DNA of 64,000 bases from Robiginitomaculum sp. (GCA_021776635.1 JAJFFN010000020.1:62001-126000); one strand, 5' to 3'; positions 9,948 to 17,359 are shown, counted from the stretch's first letter. Notes: generated by a model from the sequence alone, not told the origin. Numbers and translations are program-made.

Positions 9948-10997
9948 TTAGGGTTTCACCTCAAAGAAATTGAGATCCTTAAGCACGGTTTGCCCCGCCC
10001 CCATACCCCCAATCGTCAGGAACTTTACGCCGTGCAAATGCACAAGTGCCCGATGATCCATTGTTGCAATCTCTTTATCATCAAATACAACATATTTATC
10101 TGCCTTAATATCATAACCCCACACATGGCGGCTTGGCACGCTCGGTACTGTGTCATAACCAATACCGTTGTAATTATATGGATTATTAGAACCGCCGGCA
10201 AATATGATCGTATTGGCATCAGGCCATCCGGTTGCCGCCATGCGGTAATTTCCTTTCCCTGGTAATTGCGGCAATCTTCGCCAGGATATATCGGTTGGAT
10301 GTTCTTGGTCAATATCACCACGCCAACAGGCATTTATATCCTCAAACGTGCGCCGTGCGCCCGAAGTTTTAGGCGCAATGATCTGCACACCGTCGCAAAC
10401 TACCATGACATCACCGACAATACCGCCAGCATGGCCAAAAACGGGTACACCTGGCCAATCTGTTGCCGGTTGCCAAATATCTTCCTTTGTGTCGTATATT
10501 TGCACATTTACAACATTGTCATCCTTATGCCAGCCAGAGACGAGATAGAGATAACGGTCTTGGAAAACCACAGACACGCTATCATCAACAGGGACAGGCA
10601 TATCGGCTTTGCGGCTATAGGTTTGTGATTTAACGTCATAAGCCCAAACCTCGGGCATTGACACTTCAGAGCCATCGTCGGCTACGGTATAACCGCCGAG
10701 TACATAGATCATATCCCCGACGGTTTGTGCCGTTGCTGCCAGACGCCCAACACCGTCTGGCAAAGCTGGGATTGTTGAACAAGTTTTCTGCTGTAAATCA
10801 CACGCGTAGGCCGTCGCGGTAACGTCTTGCCAAGTTTTGCCAGCACCGAGCCCTGCAAAACTATAAACCATTTGTGTTGGGGCGTGAAATGCCACCGCGT
10901 TATTGGATATGGCTCCAGGGAGTTGGACTGTCGTATTATTACAGCCAAATAAAAAGATACATAATCCAAGCGGCCAAAGTTTTATACTCTTCATCAT
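9948..10997 (-). CDS. Kelch-repeat lipoprotein
   Basis: A 349-residue lipoprotein with a lipobox (CIFLFGC, Cys about residue 19) and a Kelch-type beta-propeller. Blade signatures are readable: MIYVLGGYT, VWAYDVKSQTY, RYLYLVSGWH, NVQIYDTKEDIW, TIIFAGGSNN and a late HVWGYDIKADKY. The fold resembles NanM-type epimerases and other Kelch lipoproteins, but no catalytic residues can be assigned. It overlaps the upstream TerB-like gene by 4 bp (ATGA) and so is translated in the same operon. It converges on the giant DUF11 gene with only three bases between stop codons, leaving no room for a separate terminator. Confidence 0.85.
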   Translation of the reverse strand: MMKSIKLWPLGLCIFLFGCNNTTVQLPGAISNNAVAFHAPTQMVYSFAGLGAGKTWQDVTATAYACDLQQKTCSTIPALPDGVGRLAATAQTVGDMIYVLGGYTVADDGSEVSMPEVWAYDVKSQTYSRKADMPVPVDDSVSVVFQDRYLYLVSGWHKDDNVVNVQIYDTKEDIWQPATDWPGVPVFGHAGGIVGDVMVVCDGVQIIAPKTSGARRTFEDINACWRGDIDQEHPTDISWRRLPQLPGKGNYRMAATGWPDANTIIFAGGSNNPYNYNGIGYDTVPSVPSRHVWGYDIKADKYVVFDDKEIATMDHRALVHLHGVKFLTIGGMGAGQTVLKDLNFFEVKP

Positions 10998-11533
10998 ACG
11001 CCTAGTCCTAATCGTTCGCGGACACGTGCAATAAATGTGCGCTGCGCATCATTTGGCTCTCCATCTGCGTGGGATATTTTCCTGAGCATATCAGACAAAT
11101 CATCCGCCTCCGCCCGGTTAATAGCCTTTGACAATACATTTGTCATAGGCGCCAACACCGTATCAGGCTGGGTCAAACCTTTCACCGCCCAGCGCATTTG
11201 TGTTAAAAGTTCATCAGCCTCAACCGCCGATATTTTCATATATGATTTAAGTGTTGCGATTATTCGACTGGTCGAAGCACCGCTAATCAACCCCTCATGC
11301 GCATTGGCATAATTTGATAATTTTGCCACACTCACCATAAGAATGGTTGCAGCTTCCATCGGGTGATCAATTAAATCTAATCCGCGCTTGCTAGCTTTGT
11401 TTTTAAACCGCATCCGGCGCGGCATATTACGCAGAGTATTGGCAGCATTCGCCACTTCATTGACTCCGCGTGCGGCACGGCTAACCCAGAAAATAGCTGT
11501 GGCTACGGCAATAATAATTCCGAGTATGTGCAT
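10994..11533 (-). CDS. Membrane-anchored TerB-like protein
   Basis: A 179-residue protein. The start at 11533 (MHILGIIIAVATAIFW) has AGGGAAA upstream and is preferred over the ATG at 11551. One N-terminal membrane helix (about residues 2-18) is followed by a basic linker (PRRMRFKNKASKRG) and an all-helical domain. The C-terminal run KISHADGEPNDAQRTFIARV resembles the helical metal-binding TerB fold, where an HADG..E motif is typical. The assignment to TerB is by motif only. It overlaps the Kelch lipoprotein gene by 4 bp. Confidence 0.7.
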   Translation of the reverse strand: MHILGIIIAVATAIFWVSRAARGVNEVANAANTLRNMPRRMRFKNKASKRGLDLIDHPMEAATILMVSVAKLSNYANAHEGLISGASTSRIIATLKSYMKISAVEADELLTQMRWAVKGLTQPDTVLAPMTNVLSKAINRAEADDLSDMLRKISHADGEPNDAQRTFIARVRERLGLGV

Positions 11534-11676
11534 AAAGTTTCCCTTTATCAATCATATAAAGAGTTTTTATAGGCGTGACAACCACGCGCCGTCATTCCTG
11601 TCGTTCACATATATTTTTTTGAACATGCACGCTGACTGCAAATTGGCCTTTGCAAAAACGATTCTGGAAAGCAGAT

Positions 11677-11728
11677 TAGGGTCAGAACTCTAGGGGCAAA
11701 GCTAGGGTCAGAACCCTAGGGACAAAGC
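11677..11728. repeat. Two tandem 26-bp copies with internal hairpin
   Basis: Units 11677-11702 and 11703-11728 both read TAGGGTCAGAAC(T/C)CTAGGG and end in CAAAGC. The second copy can fold into CTAGGGT (11702-11708) and ACCCTAG (11713-11719) with a CAGA loop. They lie just downstream of rpmB on its strand, so they could act as a terminator or transcript-end structure. A related palindrome with GGGTCAGG occurs at 13829-13846. Confidence 0.6.
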
Positions 11729-11734
11729 TGAGGT

Positions 11735-12040
11735 CTAAGCAGCTTCTTCTGCCGCGACTTCTTCAGATTTTTTGACCAAGGCCCGTTTAATTTTCTTGGC
11801 TTTGTCCGTTAATTTTGCGTTTTTTGTACCCATAAGGAAACCATCCAGACCACCTTTGAAATCAACTGTACGCAAAGAAGCTGCGGTTACCCGCAGTCTG
11901 AATTTCTGACCTAATATATCAGAAGCCAACGTGACATTGCACAAATTTGGCTCGAAACGGCGCCTTGTCCGCACTTTGGAGTGAGAAACATTATTTCCGC
12001 TCATTGGGCCTGTACCCATAAGATCGCAACGACGTGCCAT
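11735..12040 (-). CDS. rpmB: 50S ribosomal protein L28
   Basis: A 101-residue ribosomal protein of the large subunit. The start at 12040 (MARRCDLMGTGPMSGNNVSH) is the family's usual beginning and has AAAGGA upstream. The frame stays open for 15 more codons, but these do not belong to the family. The conserved core GNNVSHSKVRTRRRFEPNL and RLRVTAASLRTVDFKGGL are intact. The C-terminus is a lysine- and alanine-rich tail, as in alphaproteobacterial L28. Confidence 0.97.
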   Translation of the reverse strand: MARRCDLMGTGPMSGNNVSHSKVRTRRRFEPNLCNVTLASDILGQKFRLRVTAASLRTVDFKGGLDGFLMGTKNAKLTDKAKKIKRALVKKSEEVAAEEAA

Positions 12041-12303
12041 GACAAAGTCCTTTAGTGTTCTTTTGTGTTCTTTAGTATTATTCAATTCTTACTTGCGAGC
12101 TCAATATAACGGGGCCCAAAAACAAGTTTGCGGGACATAAACTTCTATTTGCCTGTCGTCAAGCAACGTTTTTGCCAACAGCAACAGAAAATCAGTAATC
12201 TTTGCGAACAAGGAACGACAGCACTTTCGCTATGTGGACATAACGCATTTTGCAGTGTAGTTTTACCTTTGCAGTATATTCAATCCTTTATTGGGGAGTC
12301 CAT

Positions 12304-12891
12304 ATGAAAACCTTATTCAGTACATTATTGGCAACGGGCCTTATGGCCTGTGCACCGCAAAACCAAACTGAGCCTACAACGGCCAAATCACAATTAGCCA
12401 ATGTGGCCATGGTGAAAACGGAAGGATGTTTAACTGGCCCCATAGAACAATTTGGCCGCTATATTGGTAATTGGGATATCCAAACTTGGACGCTTAGTAA
12501 AACCGATGGCACGACCTGGGAAGAAACTGCTGGCGCGAAATGGAATTTTATGTGTGTTGGCAATGGTGTCGCTATACAGGATTTTTGGATGCCAGATAAC
12601 GGCAATGTAGGTACAAATTTGCGCATGTATGATCCTAAGGAAAAACACTGGGATATTGCATGGACGGCAACGGCAGCACCTGGCTTCTCTCATATCCGCG
12701 CCAAGGAAGACGAAAACGGTCATATTGTCATGCATTTTGTTGCGCCTGAACAAACACCCGACCGCCGCATAACTTTCATGCCGCCTACAGAAAACGAATG
12801 GGACTGGAAATTGGAGATGGAGTTTGCATCCGGTGGGGAAAAGCAATGGAATGAAGTTTTCCGCATCAAAGCAACCCGGCACCAAAATTAA
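12304..12891 (+). CDS. Lipoprotein of unknown function (DUF1579-like)
   Basis: A 195-residue lipoprotein. The ATG at 12304 follows GGGGAG at a good distance and starts a clear signal with lipobox (LATGLMACAP); an upstream open stretch to 12250 is not needed. The mature part is a beta-rich domain (GRYIGNWDIQTWTLSKTDG, VGNGVAIQDFWMPDNG, FAPEQTPDRRITFMPP-like strands) reminiscent of DUF1579 or heme-binding-like beta-barrels, where GxW is frequent near the start. No catalytic motif is seen. It stands alone upstream of dapF with a 9-bp tandem repeat between them. Confidence 0.75.
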   Translation: MKTLFSTLLATGLMACAPQNQTEPTTAKSQLANVAMVKTEGCLTGPIEQFGRYIGNWDIQTWTLSKTDGTTWEETAGAKWNFMCVGNGVAIQDFWMPDNGNVGTNLRMYDPKEKHWDIAWTATAAPGFSHIRAKEDENGHIVMHFVAPEQTPDRRITFMPPTENEWDWKLEMEFASGGEKQWNEVFRIKATRHQN

Positions 12892-12927
12892 TGAATGTTG
12901 TGAATGTTGTGAATGTTGTGAATGTTG
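12892..12927. repeat. 9-bp tandem repeat, four copies
   Basis: TGAATGTTG is repeated four times immediately after the stop codon of the lipoprotein gene and about 20 bases before dapF. It is a simple tandem array that may vary in copy number. It leaves dapF without an obvious strong ribosome-binding site, so its length could affect dapF translation. Confidence 0.85.
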
Positions 12928-12949
12928 ATATTATTAAGAACTGTATCCA

Positions 12950-13825
12950 ATGAAATTTATTATAATGAACGGCGCGGGCAATCGATTCGGCGTGTTTGAT
13001 GCCCGTCACCATCCGGGCTTTGTCATGAGCACAGAATTGGCCCTGGCTACTGCCGCTAAAAATGGCCCCATGGGCACATCTGGCGCAGATCAAATCATTG
13101 TCATGCGCAGCCCTAAGTCACAAAATGCAGATATTTTCATGGAAATATGGAATGCAAATGGAAGCGAAGTTGATGCGTGCGGCAATGCGTCTCGTTGTAT
13201 CGCATGGCTTATAATGAATGAAACCGACCAAGACGATATAAGGCTCGAAACCAATGCCGGATTGTTACAAACCAAGCGTATCAGTGAATTTCAAATCGCC
13301 GTCGATATGGGCGAACCAGGTTTAGCCTGGGACGATATTCCACTTAAAGAATATATGGATACCCATGTGGTTGATGTTAAAGTCGGGCCCATAGACGCAC
13401 CAATATTAGCCAGGCCTGGTGCTGTGAACATGGGTAACCCACATTGCGTTTTCTTTGTTGATGATGCTGACGGTACGGCGGTCGAAAAAATTGGCCCGAT
13501 GATTGAGTTCCACCCCTTATTCCCACAGCAGTGCAATGTTGGTTTTGCCGAAATCCTTGAACAAAACGAAATTGAACAAAACGAAATCCAAGGGCCAAAC
13601 GAAATCCGATTACGGGTATGGGAGCGCGGTGTCGGTATCACCAAGGCCTGTGGGACTGGTGCATGTGCGGCCTTAGTCGCGGCGCACCGGCAAAACCGTA
13701 TAGGACGGCAGGCGCGGATAATTATGGACGGCGGCGATTTACACATAGAATGGCGAGAAAATGATAACCACGTCATTTTAACAGGACCAGTAGAGCTGGA
13801 GTTTGAAAGCGAATTAGATGTCTAA
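12950..13825 (+). CDS. dapF: Diaminopimelate epimerase
   Basis: A 291-residue PLP-independent racemase that converts LL- to meso-diaminopimelate for lysine and peptidoglycan synthesis. Both catalytic cysteines are present: Cys77 in DACGNASRC and Cys234 in KACGTGACAAL. The domain pair and the substrate-binding NPHCVFFVDD run are intact. A small internal duplication is visible before the second half-site, where QNEI repeats twice and a third time as PNEI (DNA 13559-13608); it lies in a loop-like stretch and probably does no harm. It converges on the pspF-like gene, with a palindrome between them. Confidence 0.95.
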   Translation: MKFIIMNGAGNRFGVFDARHHPGFVMSTELALATAAKNGPMGTSGADQIIVMRSPKSQNADIFMEIWNANGSEVDACGNASRCIAWLIMNETDQDDIRLETNAGLLQTKRISEFQIAVDMGEPGLAWDDIPLKEYMDTHVVDVKVGPIDAPILARPGAVNMGNPHCVFFVDDADGTAVEKIGPMIEFHPLFPQQCNVGFAEILEQNEIEQNEIQGPNEIRLRVWERGVGITKACGTGACAALVAAHRQNRIGRQARIIMDGGDLHIEWRENDNHVILTGPVELEFESELDV

Positions 13826-13828
13826 GGA

Positions 13829-13846
13829 CCTGACCCTAGGGTCAGG
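13829..13846. terminator. Palindrome between convergent dapF and pspF-like genes
   Basis: CCTGACCCTAGGGTCAGG is a perfect 18-bp palindrome that can fold as a 7-bp stem with a CTAG loop on either strand. It fills the gap between the two convergent stop codons. There is no T-run, so it may be a bidirectional weak terminator or an end-protecting hairpin. Its core is related to the repeats at 11677-11728. Confidence 0.55.
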
Positions 13847-13848
13847 CC

Positions 13849-14871
13849 CTACTTCTTCAATCCGTGCTTACGGAGCAATCCTCTGAATTGGTGATAGGTT
13901 AGCCCTAGGTATTTAGAGGCTTTACCTTGATGATTTTTGCCGTGGGTCAAAGCCTCTTGTATTAAGGAAAACTCAAAGGCGTCGGTGCGGTCAGCGAAAC
14001 TCATTTCTTTTATATCGTTGGCTATGTTTACCGTGTTTTCTAACGAAACACTGTCCTTTATAACGACACTGCCCTTTGTTGCAGAGCGCCCTTTAGCCAA
14101 TTGCCAATTCGTATCAAAAGGATCTAGAACAATAGACGTTATCGGTGTGCCCCAACCACCTTCATCATTCCAAGCCCTGCCGACAGCTCTTTCTACGACG
14201 CTTTTTAATTCACGCACATTGCAAGGCCATTCATATTCTTGCAAAAACTCTATGACTTCGGCGCTAAAGCCAGGAAAGCTTTCTTCATCAAGCAATTTAA
14301 CCATATTCTGTGCAAATTTTTCTGCCATTGGCATTATGTCGGGCTTGCGTGCACGAAGTGGTGGCAAAGTAATGACATCAAAGGCCAATACAGACAAAAG
14401 GTTGGCACTAAAATGCCCCGCTATGACCTCTGCATACAAATCAACCGCACTCGCAGACAAGATACGGATATCAACGGAGACGTTTTCATCACCCGAAATA
14501 GTTTCGAATGTACCCGTCTCTATGACACCCAATAGCTTTTCTTGAACATGAAGCGGCATAAATTCTATATTATCTATAAAGAGCGTACCGCCATCTGCCG
14601 CTTCCAGTAAGCTCTCAGCCTGACCTGACGGGCTACCAAACAGCCTGGCTTCTAATGTAGAGACGTCTACGGCGGCGCAATTAACCGCCTGCCAAACTTG
14701 CTCCCAACGCGGCGAAAGAAAATGTAAACGCCTTGCAACAGATGTTTTGCCCGTACCGTGTTCACCAACAACCAATATAGGCTTGTCAATCGCCGCCAAG
14801 CCGGAAATCGAATCGAGAGTAACAAGCCATGCAGGGCTCTGTCCAATAAGTTTTTGCGTTATATCAGCCAT
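13849..14871 (-). CDS. pspF: Degenerate PspF-like regulator lacking sigma-54 activator motifs
   Basis: A 340-residue AAA+ protein that aligns throughout with PspF, divergently placed from pspA. Walker A is kept (GEHGTGKT, residues 36-43), as are the NCAA switch and the PLRARKPDIM segment. Several family-defining residues are missing. The GAFTGA loop that contacts sigma-54 is deleted (LFGSPSGQAESLLEAADGG, about seven residues shorter). Walker B reads FIDN instead of FLDE. Both arginine-finger positions are changed (FSANLLSVLAFD against FRADLLDRLAFD). The WPGN motif is WPCN. The C-terminus keeps a Fis-type helix-turn-helix (GKASKYLGLTYHQFRGLL). By sequence it should still bind DNA and perhaps ATP but not drive sigma-54 open-complex formation. 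Confidence 0.88.
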   Translation of the reverse strand: MADITQKLIGQSPAWLVTLDSISGLAAIDKPILVVGEHGTGKTSVARRLHFLSPRWEQVWQAVNCAAVDVSTLEARLFGSPSGQAESLLEAADGGTLFIDNIEFMPLHVQEKLLGVIETGTFETISGDENVSVDIRILSASAVDLYAEVIAGHFSANLLSVLAFDVITLPPLRARKPDIMPMAEKFAQNMVKLLDEESFPGFSAEVIEFLQEYEWPCNVRELKSVVERAVGRAWNDEGGWGTPITSIVLDPFDTNWQLAKGRSATKGSVVIKDSVSLENTVNIANDIKEMSFADRTDAFEFSLIQEALTHGKNHQGKASKYLGLTYHQFRGLLRKHGLKK

Positions 14872-15067
14872 ATTTAGCTTTTATTACTATTTATATATGG
14901 TGTAAATAGCTATTTATTAGTTCTTTTCACTACTCTATTTTTTTGATTTTCTCTAAATTTCGAGTTTATCGTTATTTTTCAATGGTTTATAAAAATAGTG
15001 ACTTTTTTCCCAAACTTGTCATTCTAATCCGGCAAGCCACACCAAGTCGGGTGGCAAGACATTAACC

Positions 15068-15100
15068 GGCCTTGGCGCTTCCCCCTTAAAAGCCAAGGCC
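15068..15100 (+). promoter_or_regulatory. Structured leader hairpin upstream of the psp genes
   Basis: A perfect 9-bp stem, GGCCTTGGC (15068-15076) with GCCAAGGCC (15092-15100), encloses a 15-base loop containing CCCCC. It lies about 40 bases upstream of the first small gene of the psp locus. It may be a transcript leader structure or a protein site. No convincing GG-N10-GC sigma-54 promoter could be placed in the 14872-15137 gap. Confidence 0.5.
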
Positions 15101-15137
15101 ACCCAAACGCCCTTAGGGCAGAAACAGGAGAGAAACC

Positions 15138-15278
15138 ATGACGTATCGCACACTTGATACTGAAACAACATTTACCGAGAGCACATCTGCTCCGGTTCGC
15201 CACTTACGGGCCAGACGCCGCGCATCAACGTTTCGTCACCGTTCATCCGGCGTAAGGTTGTCCGGCTTCGGCATCTAA
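15138..15278 (+). CDS. Small Arg/Ser-rich protein, 46 aa
   Basis: A short reading frame beginning MTYRTLDTETTFTES, then an arginine-rich stretch (RHLRARRRASTFRHRSSG) and ending LSGFGI. The ATG is preceded by CAGGAGAGAAACC, an excellent ribosome-binding site, and that is the main reason to call it. It is the first gene of the psp transcription unit. It is strongly basic without a membrane segment, so nucleic-acid or phospholipid binding is possible. No family is recognised. Confidence 0.6.
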   Translation: MTYRTLDTETTFTESTSAPVRHLRARRRASTFRHRSSGVRLSGFGI

Positions 15279-15305
15279 GCCATTTTTAATTCAAAAGGAA
15301 ACAAC

Positions 15306-15458
15306 ATGACCGACGAAGAATTTGATTTTGAAAGCCGCATAGGAAATGGCCAGGACTTTAAAGCAAAGTTCTGGCGCTTCATAAAATATCTTAGCACCCG
15401 AAAGTTGGAGTGCTGGGGATTTTTCGCCGCCGGTTATCTTATCGCTACAATATTTTAG
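15306..15458 (+). CDS. Small membrane protein in the psp locus, 50 aa
   Basis: The frame begins MTDEEFDFESRIGNGQDFKA, acidic, and continues with a basic linker (FWRFIKYLSTRKLE) and a C-terminal hydrophobic helix (CWGFFAAGYLIATIF) that should anchor it in the inner membrane. AAAGGAAAC lies upstream of the ATG. It sits 60 bases upstream of pspA and could play a PspD-like accessory role, but no sequence family is recognised. Confidence 0.65.
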   Translation: MTDEEFDFESRIGNGQDFKAKFWRFIKYLSTRKLECWGFFAAGYLIATIF

Positions 15459-15518
15459 GTACGGTTCCAATTTTACCACCAACCCCCAACTCAAACATAA
15501 CGACTATAGGAGACGACA

Positions 15519-16226
15519 ATGGGAATTTTTTCAAGAATGGGTGACATCATCAATTCCAATTTAAATTCAATGATTGAAAAAGCAGAAAATCCTGAAAAGA
15601 TTACACGCTTAATCATCCAAGAAATGGAAGATACATTGGTAGAGGTTCGCACCTCTGCTGCGCGTAATATAGCAGAAACCAAAGAACTTGGTCGCAAGGC
15701 CGACCAATATGATGCTAGAGCCAAAGAATGGGCAGATAAAGCCGAGCTTGCTCTTACCAAAGGCCGGGAAGATCTTGCCCGTGGTGCCGTTCAGGCCAAG
15801 CAACAATCCGAGCAAATGTCCGAAGTTGTGCGTAAGGAAATCGAAATTCTTAAAGATGCGGTTGCCAAAGCTGATTCTGACTTGGAAAAACTGCAAGCTA
15901 AATTGAACGAAGCTAAAGCCAAGCACAAAGCTTTGATGATGCGCGGTAGCACAGCGACCAATCAAATTAAAATGCGCAAAGTCATGACAACCAACAAAGT
16001 TGACGATGCATTACAACGCTATGAGCGCATGGAGCGAAAAGTCGATGAGCTTGAAGCACATGTAGAAGCTTTTGATCTGGGTAATGGCCAGAGCTTGGAA
16101 AGCCAATTTGCCGCGCTGGAAGCTGACGACGCTGTAGAAGCTGAGTTAGCCTCTTTGAAAAAGAGCCTTGGTAAAACTGTTGGTAAAACCGCAAAACCCG
16201 CAAAAAAAGTTGCAGCTAATAAATAG
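15519..16226 (+). CDS. pspA: Phage shock protein A
   Basis: A 235-residue ESCRT-III-like coiled-coil protein that binds stressed inner membrane and, in classical systems, inhibits PspF. The N-terminal amphipathic helix (MGIFSRMGDIINSNLNSM) is followed by the expected LIIQEMEDTLVEVRTSAARN run and long helices through residue 200. A lysine-rich tail (KKSLGKTVGKTAKPAKK) extends the C-terminus beyond the E. coli length. TAGGAGACGACA before the ATG is a strong ribosome-binding site. A perfect hairpin spans the stop codon. Confidence 0.96.
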   Translation: MGIFSRMGDIINSNLNSMIEKAENPEKITRLIIQEMEDTLVEVRTSAARNIAETKELGRKADQYDARAKEWADKAELALTKGREDLARGAVQAKQQSEQMSEVVRKEIEILKDAVAKADSDLEKLQAKLNEAKAKHKALMMRGSTATNQIKMRKVMTTNKVDDALQRYERMERKVDELEAHVEAFDLGNGQSLESQFAALEADDAVEAELASLKKSLGKTVGKTAKPAKKVAANK

Positions 16227-16233
16227 CTGCAAC
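16209..16233 (+). promoter_or_regulatory. Hairpin across the pspA stop codon
   Basis: GTTGCAGCTA (16209-16218) and TAGCTGCAAC (16224-16233) form a perfect 10-bp stem with a five-base ATAAA loop, and the pspA stop codon is inside it. No T-run follows, so it is not a classical terminator. It may stabilise the pspA end of the message and lower pspBC expression. Confidence 0.6.
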
Positions 16234-16281
16234 CAAATGCGAACTTCGTAACGTCTAACCTATTAAGAGAGAGAAAATAGA

Positions 16282-16557
16282 ATGAGTGAATTAGCTTTAA
16301 TGATCCCGATTGTCGCCATCGTTGGCGGCATCGGAGCCGGGATGTTAAAATCCCACTACAAACACAAAGAAAAAATGATGGGACATATGAGTGTAGACCA
16401 AATGGCAGAGTTGGAACAAATGTCCAAAATTGCCGATATACTTGACCAGCGTGTCAATGTCCTGGAACGAATATTGGACGATGAAGTGCCAAACTGGAGA
16501 GACAGTTCAACTTCAAGAAGCCGCAACGTAGGAGATACTGATGACCAAACAATATAA
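16282..16557 (+). CDS. pspB: Phage shock protein B
   Basis: A 91-residue inner-membrane protein with one N-terminal membrane helix (ALMIPIVAIVGGIGAGML) and a cytoplasmic coiled coil (HMSVDQMAELEQMSKIADIL, RVNVLERILDDE), which is the PspB layout. With PspC it senses envelope stress and relieves PspA inhibition in enterobacteria. AGAGAGAGA lies upstream of the ATG. Its 3' end overlaps pspC by 17 bp, consistent with translational coupling. Confidence 0.92.
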   Translation: MSELALMIPIVAIVGGIGAGMLKSHYKHKEKMMGHMSVDQMAELEQMSKIADILDQRVNVLERILDDEVPNWRDSSTSRSRNVGDTDDQTI

Positions 16558-17002
16558 AACTAAACCCAATCATTTTGATGATAATGCGTATCAATATAGT
16601 GAACCACGCAAGGATTTTCGTCGCAACAAGATAGACGGCGTTCTCGGCGGTGTTTGTTCCGGGATCAGTGATTATACTGGTATTGACCTGGTAATAGTGC
16701 GGGTCTTAACCGTTATTTTCCTTTTAATGGCCGGCCCAATCGCCCTCATGATCTATGTAGGGCTTTGGATGTTTGCACCATCCGACAACCGGGCACCTTA
16801 TCGCCGTGAAGATCGCCAAGCACGTAGAGCGAGGCGCAGACACCGCGAAGGCCCAAGTGAACCTGAAATTCGCCCAACTGCGAGCTACCGCACTGTACGG
16901 GGCAAATTTAGCTCCTTGGAACAACGCCTGCAGGACCTAGAGAGGTCAATCACCTCCAGTGAATGGCAGCTCCGCCGCGATTTTCGCGACTTAGAAAGTT
17001 AA
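16541..17002 (+). CDS. pspC: Phage shock protein C
   Basis: A 153-residue PspC-domain membrane protein. The domain is typical: a basic N-terminus, then RRNKIDGVLGGVCSGISDYT, VRVLTVIFLLMAGPIALMIY and YVGLWMFAPSD, with two hydrophobic segments. The C-terminal part is charged and ends in a predicted coiled coil (SLEQRLQDLERSI), which probably pairs with PspB. The ATG at 16541 lies within the pspB end. A GC-rich hairpin follows the stop codon. Confidence 0.94.
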   Translation: MTKQYKTKPNHFDDNAYQYSEPRKDFRRNKIDGVLGGVCSGISDYTGIDLVIVRVLTVIFLLMAGPIALMIYVGLWMFAPSDNRAPYRREDRQARRARRRHREGPSEPEIRPTASYRTVRGKFSSLEQRLQDLERSITSSEWQLRRDFRDLES

Positions 17003-17011
17003 ATAAAGCAA

Positions 17012-17038
17012 TGCGGGCGGACTTTAAATCCGCCCGCA
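17012..17038 (+). terminator. GC-rich hairpin after pspC
   Basis: A perfect 10-bp stem, TGCGGGCGGA (17012-17021) with TCCGCCCGCA (17029-17038), and a seven-base loop. The bases downstream are A-rich rather than T-rich, so intrinsic termination is doubtful. It could instead mark the pspABC transcript end by blocking exonucleases. Confidence 0.5.
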
Positions 17039-17084
17039 AAAACCAAAATGTAATAACTAAACGCAAAGAAAACAGGAGGACAAA

Positions 17085-17303
17085 GTGTTTACTAAATTAT
17101 TTATTATCGGTGCCCTAGGAACAGGTGCACTTGGCACAAGCGACGTAACAGGCATCGTCCCAAATGGTGTAGAATTCGCCGCAGGCCCCGTGCGCGTTGA
17201 AGCTGGCTACGGGAACTTTATTTCTGTCCACCTCGCAGAGCACACATCATTGAGAGTAACTGTTAGCCTTAATGATGACCGTAATTTGCAAGTTAAGTTT
17301 TAA
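17085..17303 (+). CDS. Small protein of unknown function, 72 aa
   Basis: It begins with GTG preceded by a near-perfect AGGAGG, which decides the start. The N-terminal 17 residues (MFTKLFIIGALGTGALG) are hydrophobic and could be a signal or anchor. The rest is short beta-rich sequence (GVEFAAGPVRVEAGYGNFIS, LRVTVSLNDDRNLQVKF). Gene position suggests a link with envelope stress. No family is recognised. Confidence 0.65.
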   Translation: MFTKLFIIGALGTGALGTSDVTGIVPNGVEFAAGPVRVEAGYGNFISVHLAEHTSLRVTVSLNDDRNLQVKF

Positions 17304-17330
17304 TTTATTCATTTCGGGTGATAAAAAAAA

Positions 17331-17359
17331 TTGACCATAACGACATATGTCGTTATGGT
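17331..17359 (+). promoter_or_regulatory. Promoter with a 26-bp palindromic operator
   Basis: A perfect 26-bp palindrome (17334-17359; core CGACATATGTCG) lies upstream of the DUF2807 gene. TTGACC (17331-17336) and TATGGT (17354-17359) are spaced by exactly 17 bp, as expected for a sigma-70-type promoter, and the palindrome covers the spacer and both elements. This is the layout of a repressor operator. The cognate regulator is unknown. Confidence 0.65.

Noticed and set aside
14872..15137. Sigma-54 promoter for the psp genes
   Set aside because: Only a weak GG-N10-GC match near 15097-15112 exists, too close to the ribosome-binding site and poor at both elements.
17012..17038. Strong intrinsic terminator after pspC
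   Set aside because: The hairpin is perfect but lacks a T-run, so it is listed only as a possible terminator.
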